A stretch of DNA of 64,000 nt from Amycolatopsis sp. EV170708-02-1. Its GTDB lineage: Bacteria > Actinomycetota > Actinomycetes > Mycobacteriales > Pseudonocardiaceae. The position numbers and the translations under genes are program-made. The notes below the pieces were generated by a model. The model did not search any database. It was not told the origin of the DNA and saw only the letters and a list, made by a program, of their open reading frames with translations. The stretch covers positions 7,316,001 through 7,380,000 of the forward strand of contig NZ_CP092497.1 of assembly GCF_022479115.1 (NCBI RefSeq), written 5' to 3'. Of the stretch, positions 42,412-51,338 are shown one piece after another; positions within the stretch are counted from its first letter, which is position 1, and each line of letters begins with the position of its first letter.

Positions 42412-43068
42412 GTGCGGATCCTGGTCATCGAAGACGACGAAGCCCTCCGGTCGTCCGTGCACTCGTCCCTGCGTTCCGCCGGGTTCGCCGTGGACGCCGT
42501 CGGCGATCTCCGCCCCGCGGACGAAGCCCTGTTCGTCAACGCCTACGACTGTGTGGTGTTCGACCGGATGCTCCCCAGCGGGGACGCGCTGGACTACGTC
42601 GAACGGAAACGCGGCACCGGCTGGACCACCCCGGTGCTGTTCCTGACCGCGCTGGGCGATCCCGATCAACGCGTCGCCGGCTTGCGGCGCGGCGGCGACG
42701 ACTACCTCGAAAAGCCCTTCGCCATCGCGGAAATGGTGGCGCGAGTGCGCAGCCTCTGCCGCCGAGGCCGGGTCCCGCTGCCGTCGGTGCTGCGGGCCGC
42801 GGACCTCGAACTGGACACCGGCAGGCACGAGGTCCGGCGCGGCGGCGTCCTGCTGAGCCTGACCCGCACGGAATTCGCCGTGCTGCGATGCCTGCTGGAG
42901 AACGCCGGCAGGCCGGTTTCCCGTGATCAGCTCATCAGGGCGGGCTGGGACGAGGTGGCCGATCCGACGTCCAACGTTCTCGACGTCCTGCTGACGAATC
43001 TCCGGCGGAAGCTGCTGAAACCGCCGCTGATCACCACGGTGCCGAGAGCCGGCTACCGCATCGGCTGA
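42412..43068 (+). CDS. OmpR-family response regulator without adjacent kinase
   Basis: 218 residues from GTG 42412. Receiver acidic pocket IEDDEAL, D51 in VFDRMLPSG, LEKPF lysine. The DNA-binding domain ends ITTVPRAGYRI. It is divergent from the other response regulator by 119 bases and similar to it throughout (same FDRMLP motif), so it is probably a duplicated gene. No kinase gene follows; it may share the neighbour's kinase. Confidence 0.9.
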   Translation: MRILVIEDDEALRSSVHSSLRSAGFAVDAVGDLRPADEALFVNAYDCVVFDRMLPSGDALDYVERKRGTGWTTPVLFLTALGDPDQRVAGLRRGGDDYLEKPFAIAEMVARVRSLCRRGRVPLPSVLRAADLELDTGRHEVRRGGVLLSLTRTEFAVLRCLLENAGRPVSRDQLIRAGWDEVADPTSNVLDVLLTNLRRKLLKPPLITTVPRAGYRIG

Positions 43069-43219
43069 CCTCGCCGTCCGGACGTCATCGCCGCGCAACT
43101 CGCCACCTGTCTCCCGCGTCTGGGGCCGATACCACCCGCCACCGGCGGTGAACCGTGCCGATGATGGCGGACACCGGTTCATCGCCGGTTCATTCGAAGC
43201 ACCTCACCGTCCGGTGCGG

Positions 43220-43987
43220 TCAGGCGGCCGCACGAAACCCGGTTTCGCGGCCCAGCAACACGGTCCGGTGGGCATCGGTGAGGGCGGCTCCCGGTTCGAC
43301 GCCGAGTTCCCGCACGATGATCGCGCGGGCCCGGCGGAACGTGGCGAGCGCTTCGCTGCGCTGACCGGTTTCGTTCAGCACCAGGACCAGCCGTGCCCAA
43401 GCGTGCTCCCGCAAGGGATCTTCGGCGATCAAACCGTGCAGGAGGGAGATCGCGTCGAGGTGCCTGCCGAGCGCGTGGCTTGCTTCGGCCAGGTCTTCGC
43501 GTATCTGTACGTGAAGGCGTTCCAGCCGGGCGACTTCGGCGAGGGCGTCCAGGGATCGCAGGCCCTCGAACGGCGTGCCGCGCCACAGATCCAGCGCGTC
43601 GGTGAGCAGCTTGGCCGCCCGCTCGTAGTCGCCGTCGCCGAGGGCGTCGCGGCCCTCCGCGGAGTTGCGGCCGACATGGTGGATGTCGGTCTCGTTGTGG
43701 TCGACGACGATCCGATACGCGCCGGGCCTGCTCTCTATGCGGGCGCGGTCCGCCGCGGGCGCCAGTGCGCGGCGCAGTCCGCAGATGTAGGACTTCAGGT
43801 TGCCCCTGGCCGACGCCGGAGCGGTCCGGCCATACCAGGCCGCGTCGATCAGCCGGTCCACGTCGACCCACTTGCCGCGTTCGAGCACCAGCGCGGTCAG
43901 CACGGTGGCCGGCTTGCCCGGCTTGATCGCGAGTCGTGGGTGGCCGGGTGCGTTGACCTCGATCGGTCCGAGGAGCTGGAAGAGCAT
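43220..43987 (-). CDS. SARP/AfsR-type regulator with BTAD domain
   Basis: 255 residues from ATG 43987. N-terminal winged helix (LLGPIEVNAPGHPRLAIKPG; LIDAAWYGRTAPASARGNLK), then the bacterial transcriptional activation domain (ALAEVARLERLHVQIREDLA; ATFRRARAIIVRELGVEPG). The size is that of a small SARP without NB-ARC or TPR extension. SARPs activate antibiotic clusters; the nearest cluster begins about 4 kb to the right, but linkage is unproven. Confidence 0.88.
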   Translation of the reverse strand: MLFQLLGPIEVNAPGHPRLAIKPGKPATVLTALVLERGKWVDVDRLIDAAWYGRTAPASARGNLKSYICGLRRALAPAADRARIESRPGAYRIVVDHNETDIHHVGRNSAEGRDALGDGDYERAAKLLTDALDLWRGTPFEGLRSLDALAEVARLERLHVQIREDLAEASHALGRHLDAISLLHGLIAEDPLREHAWARLVLVLNETGQRSEALATFRRARAIIVRELGVEPGAALTDAHRTVLLGRETGFRAAA

Positions 43988-44350
43988 CGGATGTCCCCCC
44001 GTGGCGTGCTTGTACGGTCTGGGGACAGCGTGCCCGACACGGTATTAGGATTTCGTGACAGTCGCCGGGGGCCTTCGAGCGAGGGCGCTCACCGGGTCGA
44101 GGTGGAAGAAGCCCCAGCGCGCGGTGAACCCCTCCTGCAAGGCCTGCCGGAAACTCCGGTGAAGCGTCGGCAGGCTCTTTCCAGGTTTCCGCATGGCCTT
44201 CCCGCGGAGCCACCGAGAGTTTCTCGTCCGGCAAGCCGGTCTTCTTTTTAGATCGACCGGATGCCGGATCACGATCGTTCGGGTGACAGCTTCCCGCGTC
44301 ACTTGCGATCCGCGCCGGCCGCACCTTGTATGGGCGCGGATCAACCGGGC
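43988..44350. other. Upstream region of SARP gene, no firm gene
   Basis: 363 bases between the SARP start and the end of the cyclase-homology gene. A 49-codon minus-strand frame (44045-44194, MRKPGKSLPTLHRSFRQAL...) exists, but I see no clear ribosome-binding site or family. Otherwise this should hold the SARP promoter. Confidence 0.4.
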
Positions 44351-45166
44351 TTATCTCCTCGGGCCCCGTCGTATCGTTCGAGAACAGGACCCATGACGTG
44401 GATTTCGCAAGCCCGCGCTCGGGTGGTGAGACTTGATGGAGGCACTACCGAGCAGGACCCACCCTCGCGTTTCCGTCTCCTTGCTCTTGACCTCCAGCGG
44501 GGAATATGAGGCCGCATTGCTGAATTCGCTGTGCCGGATGACTTCGGTGAAGAACCACTCGGATCCGATGATGGCCAGGATCGCGGAGCTGTCGGCGAGC
44601 GCCACCTTGAGCGATGGTGCGTCGAGAAGCCTGAACGCGTGAATTATCGAGTAGCCCGTGACTCCGTATTCGTCGTAGTTGATCTCTCCGGCGTGCAAGG
44701 CGAGCCGAAGGCGCATTTGCTCTTCGCACGGATGAGCCGAATTGTGCCTGGCCAGCTCCAGCGCGAGGGCGGAGGGCAGGCGGTCGACGAACAGGGCCTT
44801 CGGGGTCTCGGCGCGGGCGAGGATCAAGATCCCGTCACCGCGGTCTTCGCGATGACAGGAGAGCCATGGGATTCCGACACCTTCGAAGGCCGCCTGCATC
44901 GCCCGGTAGAGCCCGCGGCGTATGCGCACCCGGTTCGTGTCGCTGCGGTGGTGTTGCCCGAATCCTTCGATGTCGACCGCGACGATCGTGCAGTGGGTCG
45001 CGGCCCGTCCGACCGCCTCGCGGGCCGCGGGGTCGCCGATGTCGAGACTCAGCGTCGCCGGCGACCGCGGGGCGTCCTCCGGCATGGCGGCTTCGGCTTC
45101 CGGGGGCGACCCGGACGACAGCGCAGAGGAATGGGCACCGAACCCGTAGTGACTTGGAGTTGACAT
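44351..45166 (-). CDS. Cyclase-homology-domain protein
   Basis: 271 residues from ATG 45166, with GGGGAGGAAG upstream. Class III nucleotide-cyclase fold: TIVAVDIEGFGQHH (metal-binding Asp), REDRGDGILILA, then RLRLALHAGEI and a GYSIIHAFRLLD helix. The substrate-specifying lysine/aspartate pair is not obvious, so it may be a sensor-type, catalytically weak member. The last about 25 residues are basic. Stands alone. Confidence 0.7.
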   Translation of the reverse strand: MSTPSHYGFGAHSSALSSGSPPEAEAAMPEDAPRSPATLSLDIGDPAAREAVGRAATHCTIVAVDIEGFGQHHRSDTNRVRIRRGLYRAMQAAFEGVGIPWLSCHREDRGDGILILARAETPKALFVDRLPSALALELARHNSAHPCEEQMRLRLALHAGEINYDEYGVTGYSIIHAFRLLDAPSLKVALADSSAILAIIGSEWFFTEVIRHSEFSNAASYSPLEVKSKETETRGWVLLGSASIKSHHPSAGLRNPRHGSCSRTIRRGPRR

Positions 45167-45402
45167 CTGCTTCCTCCCCGTTGGCGTGCAGCATCGTGGC
45201 GGCACCGCCAGGAAGCCAGGCGTCGAGAGGGGCGCCTTTCGCGACCGCGACATGCGACTTGACTGACGGCTTGCCAGGTCGCTTCGAACGATAAGGTGGG
45301 GTTACACTGCCTGGCTACACTGCCCGGAGTATCGTGTGGTTACCGTAACCATGCACGTGAATCGTCCCCTGCGTGGTGGCGACCGACCCGAAGGGGGAAG
45401 AA

Positions 45403-46266
45403 GTGCCGGCACCGCCGTCTCCGGTGGTCGCAGCATGGGAGCTCGCTCTTCGGCTCCGCGAGCGCCGCGACCAGCTGAACGTCGACGTCAAGACCATCAC
45501 CGACGCGCTGGGCTTCTCGCGCAACTACTGGTCCGCCGTCGAAAACGAACGCAAGATCCTCTCCGAAGAGAACCTGATCAGACTGCTGACGCTTCTCGAG
45601 TTCGACGACGGCGAACGGCAGGAGCTGCTCGATCTGCGCCAAGTGGCCAAGGAACGCGGCTGGTGGACCAAGTACTCCAGCTTCCTCGGCAGCGAGATTC
45701 AACGCATGTTCGGCCTCGAGCTCGGCGCCCACGGCGTCCGCGAGTACGAGAGCCTGATCATTCCCGGACTGCTGCAGACCGCGGACTACGCGAGGGCGAT
45801 CATGACCCCGGCGGTCGTCGTTCGCCAGGTGGAGGTCGACCAACGGGTCGAGGTCCGCCTGCACAGGCAGCAGCGGCTCGTGAGCGAGAATCCACTTCAC
45901 GTCACGGCGATCATCAGCGAAGCCGCCCTTCGGCAGCAGATCGGCGGTCCGGCCACCTTGCGAGGCCAGCTCGACCACCTGGCGGACATGATCGAAGGAC
46001 ATCCCGAAAGGATCAGGGTTCGCATCATCCCCTTCACCGCGAGAGCATGCGGACTCTTCGGCGCGTCCACCGTGCACATGATCGATTTCGAGAACCCGAG
46101 ATTGCCCACCGTCGCTTGGCAAGAGACGGTCACCACCTACGACATCATCGACGATCCGACGCAAGTCCGCGATTTGACACTGACCTACAGTGACACATTC
46201 GGGCAAGCTTTAGACGAGCGGCAATCATTAGAGATGATCCGCCATTACGCCAGGGACCTAGATTGA
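45403..46266 (+). CDS. XRE-family regulator with DUF5753 (Scr1-like)
   Basis: 287 residues from GTG 45403, chosen for AAGGGGGAAG just upstream (GTG 45373 also in frame). N-terminal helix-turn-helix (DVKTITDALGFSRNYWSAVE), then the DUF5753 effector domain (YESLIIPGLLQTADYARAIM; VRIIPFTARACGLFGAS). In actinomycetes this family is paired with a small DUF397 protein, as here with a TTGA overlap, and influences development or antibiotic production. Confidence 0.92.
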   Translation: MPAPPSPVVAAWELALRLRERRDQLNVDVKTITDALGFSRNYWSAVENERKILSEENLIRLLTLLEFDDGERQELLDLRQVAKERGWWTKYSSFLGSEIQRMFGLELGAHGVREYESLIIPGLLQTADYARAIMTPAVVVRQVEVDQRVEVRLHRQQRLVSENPLHVTAIISEAALRQQIGGPATLRGQLDHLADMIEGHPERIRVRIIPFTARACGLFGASTVHMIDFENPRLPTVAWQETVTTYDIIDDPTQVRDLTLTYSDTFGQALDERQSLEMIRHYARDLD

Positions 46267-46469
46267 ACGGCGCCACATTCTCCTCGACAACGAAGTCATC
46301 GGGAGACTGGTTCAAAAGCAGCTATTCGAACGCGACCGGCAGCTGCGTGGAAGTAAAGCTTTCGAGTCATTCTGTATCGCTGCGCGACAGCAAAGATCGC
46401 TCGGCGAACCCGCCGGCGATCACCTTCAGCCCGGCGAGCTGGAACGCCTTCTTGAACTCGCTCAAATGA
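46263..46469 (+). CDS. DUF397 protein
   Basis: 68 residues from TTG 46263, overlapping the XRE stop by four bases. Family signature WFKSSYSNATGSCVEVK, then VSLRDSKDRSANPPAITFSP. Partner (toxin/antitoxin-like or co-regulator) of the DUF5753 protein. Confidence 0.92.
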   Translation: MNGATFSSTTKSSGDWFKSSYSNATGSCVEVKLSSHSVSLRDSKDRSANPPAITFSPASWNAFLNSLK

Positions 46470-46573
46470 ACTTCACGGCACAACCGCTGCCGATTCGCGG
46501 CAGCCGGGACGCTCTGCGCGACATGGCGAGATGATTCAAGCCGCCGTCAGCGCGTTGAACGACTGAGGCCGAC

Positions 46574-46646
46574 GTGGACGCGGGCGGGCAGGTGGACGCG
46601 GGCGGACGGGCAGGCGGGCGCGTGCGGACGGACGGGCAGGTGGGCT
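46574..46646. repeat. Short GC-rich imperfect tandem repeats
   Basis: GTGGACGCGGGCGG occurs at 46574-46587 and 46592-46605, followed by degenerate GGACGGGCAGG units. It lies in a non-coding stretch (46470-46889) with no gene I can support; probably replication-slippage sequence. Confidence 0.55.
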
Positions 46647-46769
46647 GAAGGGGCCCTTCGTCGCGTCCGACGCGGTGAAGGACGCTTTCGCCCCCCCCGG
46701 CAGCCGTGGCGTCTCTTGCGGGTCAGTCTCCGCGCTACGCGTTCTCTTCAGCCGATGCCGGGTACTGAC

Positions 46770-46822
46770 GTCGCGAAAGCCACTTTCGGGACATCTGGTG
46801 TCCCGAGAGTGGCTTTCGCGAC
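46770..46822. repeat. Long hairpin repeat
   Basis: 23-base arms 46770-46792 (GTCGCGAAAGCCACTTTCGG...) and 46800-46822 are reverse complements with one mismatch, around a 7-base loop. No T-run. It resembles dispersed intergenic hairpins of actinobacterial genomes, but no second copy was seen here. Confidence 0.6.
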
Positions 46823-46889
46823 ATGCCTCCTCTGCCTTACCCGCTCGGGATGTCCGAGGCTGCCCGCGTGACGCTCGCGCGTGAACGGG

Positions 46890-47100
46890 TCACGGCAGTT
46901 TCGGAGCGGGGACGACGGTGGTGATCACCTTGTGCACCAGCCATTCCAGCGGGCCGCGCCGGATCCAGCGCCGCCAGAGCACCGACGCCACGAGCGTCAT
47001 CACCACTATCGCGCGGAAGTACATGAACGAGTAGGTCTGCGGCTGGCCGATCGCCGACTTGTAGATGAAATGCCCCGCGTACCACGTCATCGTCATGCCA
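46890..47100 (-). pseudogene. C-terminal fragment of DUF418 membrane protein
   Basis: The minus strand reads [20 protein letters not shown], then [20 protein letters not shown] and [10 protein letters not shown] before stopping at 46890: the last two membrane segments and closing motif of DUF418 proteins. Everything upstream is missing. The 5' break abuts, at about 47098, a truncated histidine kinase on the other strand. Confidence 0.65.
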
Positions 47101-47252
47101 CCGGGCGCGCCCGTACCCCTGGCAGCGGGCTCGGCTTGGCGATCGCCAGGGAGAACGCCCGCGCGCACGGCGGCGACCTCGGCGCGGACAACATGCCGGG
47201 CGGCGGCGCCCGCTTCGTCCTCGAACTGCCCCGGAATCCGGAGGACAGGTGA
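47098..47252 (+). pseudogene. C-terminal fragment of sensor histidine kinase
   Basis: Reads [20 protein letters not shown], then ARAHGGDLG and [11 protein letters not shown], and stops at 47252: the G2 box and last strand of a histidine-kinase ATPase domain. The rest of the kinase is gone. The stop overlaps the lipoprotein start (GTGA), preserving the old operon junction. Confidence 0.7.
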
Positions 47253-47668
47253 AACTCCTTCGAGCATTGGCCGTCTGCTTGCTGCTCGCGGGCTGCGGCG
47301 TGCGCCCGGACGGGCCGCTGTACTTCGTCGACGCGCAGCAGCGATTGCGGCCCGACGAACGCAAGAGCGGCAGACTGGGTTCGATCGCCGACGCGCTCGC
47401 GCTGCTGTTCAGCGGAGCCGCTCCCGGCCAGGGCCTGCACACCGAGATCGCGCCGTCCGCGCTCCCCCGGGTCACCGTGACGACCGAACTCGAACTCGTC
47501 CAGCTCACGCTTCCGTTGGCCCGCCGAGAGGTCTCGCCGCTCGGGATCGACCAGATCGTCTGCACCGCGCTCGGCGTCCATGTGCAGGGCGGCGGTGCGC
47601 GCACGGCCAAGGTACGGCTCGGGTTCACCATCGGGGACCACCGGCCGCGGCGGTCGGACACGAGTTGA
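47249..47668 (+). CDS. Lipoprotein, former partner of deleted two-component system
   Basis: 139 residues from GTG 47249. Signal peptide with lipobox LLLAGC (Cys16), then a soluble domain with paired strands ([35 protein letters not shown]), reminiscent of the GerMN-type lipoproteins encoded after sensor kinases in actinobacteria. Its operon partner is truncated, so expression may be lost. Confidence 0.7.
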   Translation: MKLLRALAVCLLLAGCGVRPDGPLYFVDAQQRLRPDERKSGRLGSIADALALLFSGAAPGQGLHTEIAPSALPRVTVTTELELVQLTLPLARREVSPLGIDQIVCTALGVHVQGGGARTAKVRLGFTIGDHRPRRSDTS

Positions 47669-47684
47669 ACACCTCGACGCAGCA

Positions 47685-47699
47685 AGGTTAGCCTAACCT
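47685..47699. promoter_or_regulatory. Iron box (IdeR/DtxR-type operator)
   Basis: AGGTTAGCCTAACCT is a perfect 15-base palindrome (7+1+7) matching the core of the actinobacterial consensus TTAGGTTAGSCTAACCTAA. It is 68 bases upstream of the MFS exporter start, so iron-dependent repression is predicted. Confidence 0.8.
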
Positions 47700-47700
47700 G

Positions 47701-47715
47701 GTAGACACTGTCTAA
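47701..47715. promoter_or_regulatory. TetR-type operator upstream of MFS exporter
   Basis: GTAGAC-ACT-GTCTAA, one base off the palindrome TTAGACnnnGTCTAA found twice at 50041-50076 before the importer gene. It lies directly beside the iron box. Confidence 0.65.
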
Positions 47716-47766
47716 CACAGGTGGCTAGTGTCGCCATGACGCGCTTCGCGAGCGAGGGGAACATTC

Positions 47767-49272
47767 ATGTCGAGAACGACCAGCGACGAGGAAACGCCGA
47801 GTGCGATCCGGCCGTGGCCCGCGTTGTGGACCCTGGTCCTCGGTTTCTTCATGGTCTTGATGGTCACCACCATCGTCCAGGTCGCGACCCCGAACATCAT
47901 GGCGAGCCTGAACGCCGACCTGAACGCGGTGATCTGGGTGACCAGCGCCTATCTCATCGCGTTCGCGGTCCCGCTGCTGGTCACCGGACGGCTGGGCGAC
48001 CGGTTCGGACCGAAGAACGTCTACCTCGCGGGGTTGATCGTCTTCACCGCCGCGTCCGCCTGGTGCGGGGCCTCCTCGACGATCGAGACGCTGATCGTCG
48101 CGCGGGTGTTCCAAGGGATCGGCGGCGCGCTCATCACCCCGCAGACGATGGCGGTGATCACCCACGTCTTCCCGCCACAGCGCCGCGGCGCGGCCATGGG
48201 CATCTGGGGCGCGGCCGGCGGCGTCGCCAGCCTGGTCGGCCCGATCCTCGGCGGACTGATCGTCGACACACTGGGCTGGCAGTGGACCTTTTTCATCAAC
48301 GTCCCGCTCGGGGCGATCGCCCTTCTCCTGACCCTTCGCCTGGTGCCGAAACTGCCCACGCACCGGCACCGGTTCGACGTCCTCGGCGTCCTGCTCAGCG
48401 CCACCGGCGTACTGCTGCTCGTCTTCGGTATCCAGCAGGGCGAGCGGTATCGGTGGGGCACGATCACCGGCCCGATCACCGTATGGACCCTGATCATCGC
48501 CGGCGCGCTCCTCATCGGGATCTTCATCGCCTGGCAGGCGGTCAACAAATCCGAGCCGCTCGTGCCGCTCGCGTTGTTCCGTGACCGCAACTTCTCACTG
48601 GCGAACCTCGTCATCGCGGCGATGGGCCTGGCGGTGACGGCACTCTCCCTGCCGCTGGTCTACTACTTCCAGCTCGCCCGCGGGCTGACGCCCACCCAAT
48701 CGGCCTTGATGCTCGCGCCCATGGGTGTCCTGCTGGGCGTACTCGCTCCCCTGATCGGCAAGATCGGCCATCGCGTCGCTCCACGCCTGCTCGTGCCCGT
48801 CAGCTTCGCCGCCTTGGCCGCGTCCCTGCTGTGGTACGTCGGCATCCTGTCCGCCGACGTCGGTCTGGGCTGGCTGCTGCTCCCGAGCGCGTTGCTCGGC
48901 GCCGCGAACGCGGGGATCTGGGGGCCGGTGACGACAGCCGCGACCCGGAATCTCCCGCCACACCGGGCCGGGGCGGGGGCGGGCGTCTACAACACCACTC
49001 GTCAGCTCGGTGCCGTGCTCGGGAGCGCTTGCATCGCGACGGTCATGGAGAACCGGCTCAGCGCGAACCTGCCCATGTCCGCCGGAGCCTCGAACCTCAA
49101 GGTGCTTCCGGAGCCCCTGCACGCGGGGTTCACCACGGCGATGGCGCAGTCACTCCTGCTCCCCGCGATCGCCTCGGTGCTGGCGGGCGTGCTGGCTTGT
49201 TTCTTCCTGACTCCGAAGCATTCCCAAAGCACGACGGACGCCGTCAGCACGAAGGTCAGCGCGCGCCGATGA
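47767..49272 (+). CDS. MFS exporter, DHA2 (14-TM, EmrB/QacA-like)
   Basis: 501 residues from ATG 47767. Fourteen predicted membrane segments; motif A TGRLGDRFGPKNVYLAGL, motif C-like GGVASLVGPILGGLIVDTLG. A proton-driven exporter; with the iron box and TetR site upstream, its cargo is plausibly the siderophore-like product of this cluster. Its 3' end overlaps the convergent TetR gene by 17 bases. Confidence 0.88.
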   Translation: MSRTTSDEETPSAIRPWPALWTLVLGFFMVLMVTTIVQVATPNIMASLNADLNAVIWVTSAYLIAFAVPLLVTGRLGDRFGPKNVYLAGLIVFTAASAWCGASSTIETLIVARVFQGIGGALITPQTMAVITHVFPPQRRGAAMGIWGAAGGVASLVGPILGGLIVDTLGWQWTFFINVPLGAIALLLTLRLVPKLPTHRHRFDVLGVLLSATGVLLLVFGIQQGERYRWGTITGPITVWTLIIAGALLIGIFIAWQAVNKSEPLVPLALFRDRNFSLANLVIAAMGLAVTALSLPLVYYFQLARGLTPTQSALMLAPMGVLLGVLAPLIGKIGHRVAPRLLVPVSFAALAASLLWYVGILSADVGLGWLLLPSALLGAANAGIWGPVTTAATRNLPPHRAGAGAGVYNTTRQLGAVLGSACIATVMENRLSANLPMSAGASNLKVLPEPLHAGFTTAMAQSLLLPAIASVLAGVLACFFLTPKHSQSTTDAVSTKVSARR

Positions 49273-49966
49273 GTTCCCTCAAGTGGGCCTCGGCGCCGGC
49301 GATGCACCGTTCGATCGTCAGGGTGTAGAAGTCCTCCTCCTGACGTTCGATCGCCGCCCGGTCGCTTTGCCGTTCGCTCGCGATCAGCGCGGCAGTGGCG
49401 AGGCCGGGCCGGTCGCGATCGTCGCGATAGGAAGCGAGGAACTGATTGTTCCTGGCACGGGCGTCCGGGAAATCGTCGCGTTCGTCTTCGACCGACACCA
49501 GCATGAAAGCCGTGTTCGCCAGGTACCGATAGGTGTCCAGGGCGTGATGCGCGAAGCCCGCGCGCAGCAGCGCCCCGACCCCGGCGTCCAAACTCGACGC
49601 CACGGTCGAGACCACCGGCCCGAGCACGACGATGCGCCGGGCGGTGCCGCGATGACGACGGAGGATCGGCCTGGCGTCGTGCAGACTGCGCCGGAACCAG
49701 TCCTGCCACGGTGTTTCCGTCGACGGCACCGGGATTTGGGCGACGACGTGTTCGAGCACTCCGTGCATGACGGCTTCACGATCGCCGACGTGGTAGTCGA
49801 TCACGCGCGGCCAGACCTCGAGCGCCGCGGCGAGCTGCCGGATCGTCCAGCCGTCAAGACCATGTGCACGCGTGAGCTTCACGGCCGCTTCGATGATGTG
49901 TTCCGGCTTGATCGGAGGCAGCTGCGCGGCCTGACGGGACACCTTTCGCGTAGCTCGCGTGCTCAT
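49256..49966 (-). CDS. TetR-family regulator of transport genes
   Basis: 236 residues from ATG 49966. HTH about 38-57 (WTIRQLAAALEVWPRVIDYH) after KPEHIIEAAVKLTRAHGLDG; the C-terminal domain is of the TetR_C type. It lies between exporter and importer genes, each preceded by TTAGACnnnGTCTAA palindromes, so it probably represses both. The ligand may be the transported compound. Confidence 0.87.
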   Translation of the reverse strand: MSTRATRKVSRQAAQLPPIKPEHIIEAAVKLTRAHGLDGWTIRQLAAALEVWPRVIDYHVGDREAVMHGVLEHVVAQIPVPSTETPWQDWFRRSLHDARPILRRHRGTARRIVVLGPVVSTVASSLDAGVGALLRAGFAHHALDTYRYLANTAFMLVSVEDERDDFPDARARNNQFLASYRDDRDRPGLATAALIASERQSDRAAIERQEEDFYTLTIERCIAGAEAHLRELIGAR

Positions 49967-50040
49967 CCATCCATCGTAAACCAGCTATTTCCCGATCTCG
50001 GTCTTGACGCCCGCCGTGATTATTAGGGTACACTTACTTA

Positions 50041-50076
50041 TTAGACGTGGTCTAATATCTATTAGACGCAGTCTAA
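50041..50076. promoter_or_regulatory. Paired TTAGACnnnGTCTAA operators
   Basis: Two perfect 15-base palindromes, TTAGAC-GTG-GTCTAA (50041-50055) and TTAGAC-GCA-GTCTAA (50062-50076), with centres 21 bases (two helical turns) apart. They lie in the divergent region between the TetR start and the importer GTG at 50091, and match the site at 47701-47715. Confidence 0.82.
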
Positions 50077-50090
50077 CAACTGGGGGCTCC

Positions 50091-51338
50091 GTGAACGCAG
50101 GCCGCAAGTATTGGCTGCTGGGCGGGCTGTACATCAGCCAGTACCTGGGGGTCGCTTTCTTCAACGTCGCCCTCACAGCGATCCTTCGCGACCGCGGAGT
50201 GGGCCTCGCGAAGATCGCGACGGTGCAGTCGATCGGCCTGGTGTGGATCCTGAAGTTCCTGTGGGCGCCCGCGATCGACCACTTCGGCGGACGGCGGCAC
50301 GGCCACTACCGCTCCTGGCTGCTGGTGCTGCAACCGTTGATGACCGTCGCGCTGCTGGTCGCGTTGCCGCTCGACGCAGTGAACGATCTGGGCATCCTCA
50401 TGCTGGTCGTCGCGGCGGTCGGCCTGCTTTCGGCGACACAGGACATCGCCACCGACGCCTTGGCCGTGAAGGTGCTCTCGCCGGGCGAACGCGGAGTCGG
50501 CAACGGCGTTCAGATCGCGGGCGGCTACCTCGGCAACATCATCGGCGGCGGACTGGTCCTGATCGTCTACGACCACTTCGGCTGGCAGTGGGCGATCTGC
50601 ACCCTCGCCGCGGCGACGGCCACCCCGTTCTCGCAGATCCTCCGATTCCGGGAGCCCCCGGCGGCGCATGCCCCCGTGGAACGCGCGGTGCGCTTCGCCG
50701 CGATCGTGAGCTTGTTCAGGCAACCGGGAATGGCGGTCTGGGGATTCGTCGTGCTTCCGTTGGCCTGGGCCGGAATCGGCGGCGTCTACGCCTTGATGGC
50801 CCCGATGCTGGTGGACGCCGGATGGGGGCTGAGCGACGTCGCCGTCGCGGTCAGCGTCGTCGGTGGCGCGTCCGGGATCGCCGGGGCGTTCCTCGCCGGC
50901 GGGACCATCAGGAGGTTCGGCCGCAGGCGCACCTTGCTGACGCTGCTGATCGTGCAGATCCCGGTCATCCTGACGTTGTTGCCGGTGGCACTGGGGGTCT
51001 CGCTCGCCTGGGTCGCGGTGATCACGATCGTGCTGCTGCAGCTCATCTACGCGGCGACGCTGACCCTCATCTACGCGGTCGCGATGGACTACAGCCGGCA
51101 TTGGTCGCCAGGTACCGACTTCACGGTGATGTCCTGCTTCGCGTCCCTGATCGGCCTGCTCGCCGGCGCGGGTTTCCTGGCCGCGGCGGGATCGTTCGGC
51201 TACCCGCTGATGATCGGTGCCGGTGCCGTGCTGGCCGCGACGGGGGCGGGCGCTGTCGCACTGTGGTTCACCGAACGCACCCCCCACACACGAATCGGCA
51301 CGACGGAACCCGCCTTGGCGACGAAGGAGATCCGATGA
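50091..51338 (+). CDS. RhtX/FptX/YbtX-like siderophore MFS transporter
   Basis: 415 residues from GTG 50091. Twelve-segment MFS with ISQYLGVAFFNVALTAILRD, KFLWAPAIDHFG, then LLSATQDIATDALAVKVLSP, the signature region of AmpG/RhtX-type importers. Homologues accompany pyochelin-, rhizobactin- and yersiniabactin-type siderophores. First gene of a long plus-strand operon; its stop overlaps a small open frame, followed by two ABC half-transporters. Confidence 0.85.
   Translation: MNAGRKYWLLGGLYISQYLGVAFFNVALTAILRDRGVGLAKIATVQSIGLVWILKFLWAPAIDHFGGRRHGHYRSWLLVLQPLMTVALLVALPLDAVNDLGILMLVVAAVGLLSATQDIATDALAVKVLSPGERGVGNGVQIAGGYLGNIIGGGLVLIVYDHFGWQWAICTLAAATATPFSQILRFREPPAAHAPVERAVRFAAIVSLFRQPGMAVWGFVVLPLAWAGIGGVYALMAPMLVDAGWGLSDVAVAVSVVGGASGIAGAFLAGGTIRRFGRRRTLLTLLIVQIPVILTLLPVALGVSLAWVAVITIVLLQLIYAATLTLIYAVAMDYSRHWSPGTDFTVMSCFASLIGLLAGAGFLAAAGSFGYPLMIGAGAVLAATGAGAVALWFTERTPHTRIGTTEPALATKEIR

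Noticed and set aside
44045..44194. 49-residue peptide as a possible RiPP precursor
   Set aside because: No modifying enzyme nearby, no clear ribosome-binding site, no leader/core pattern.
46470..46890. CRISPR array suspected from GC-rich repeats and hairpin
   Set aside because: Only two imperfect short repeats and one hairpin; no regular spacers and no cas genes in the window.
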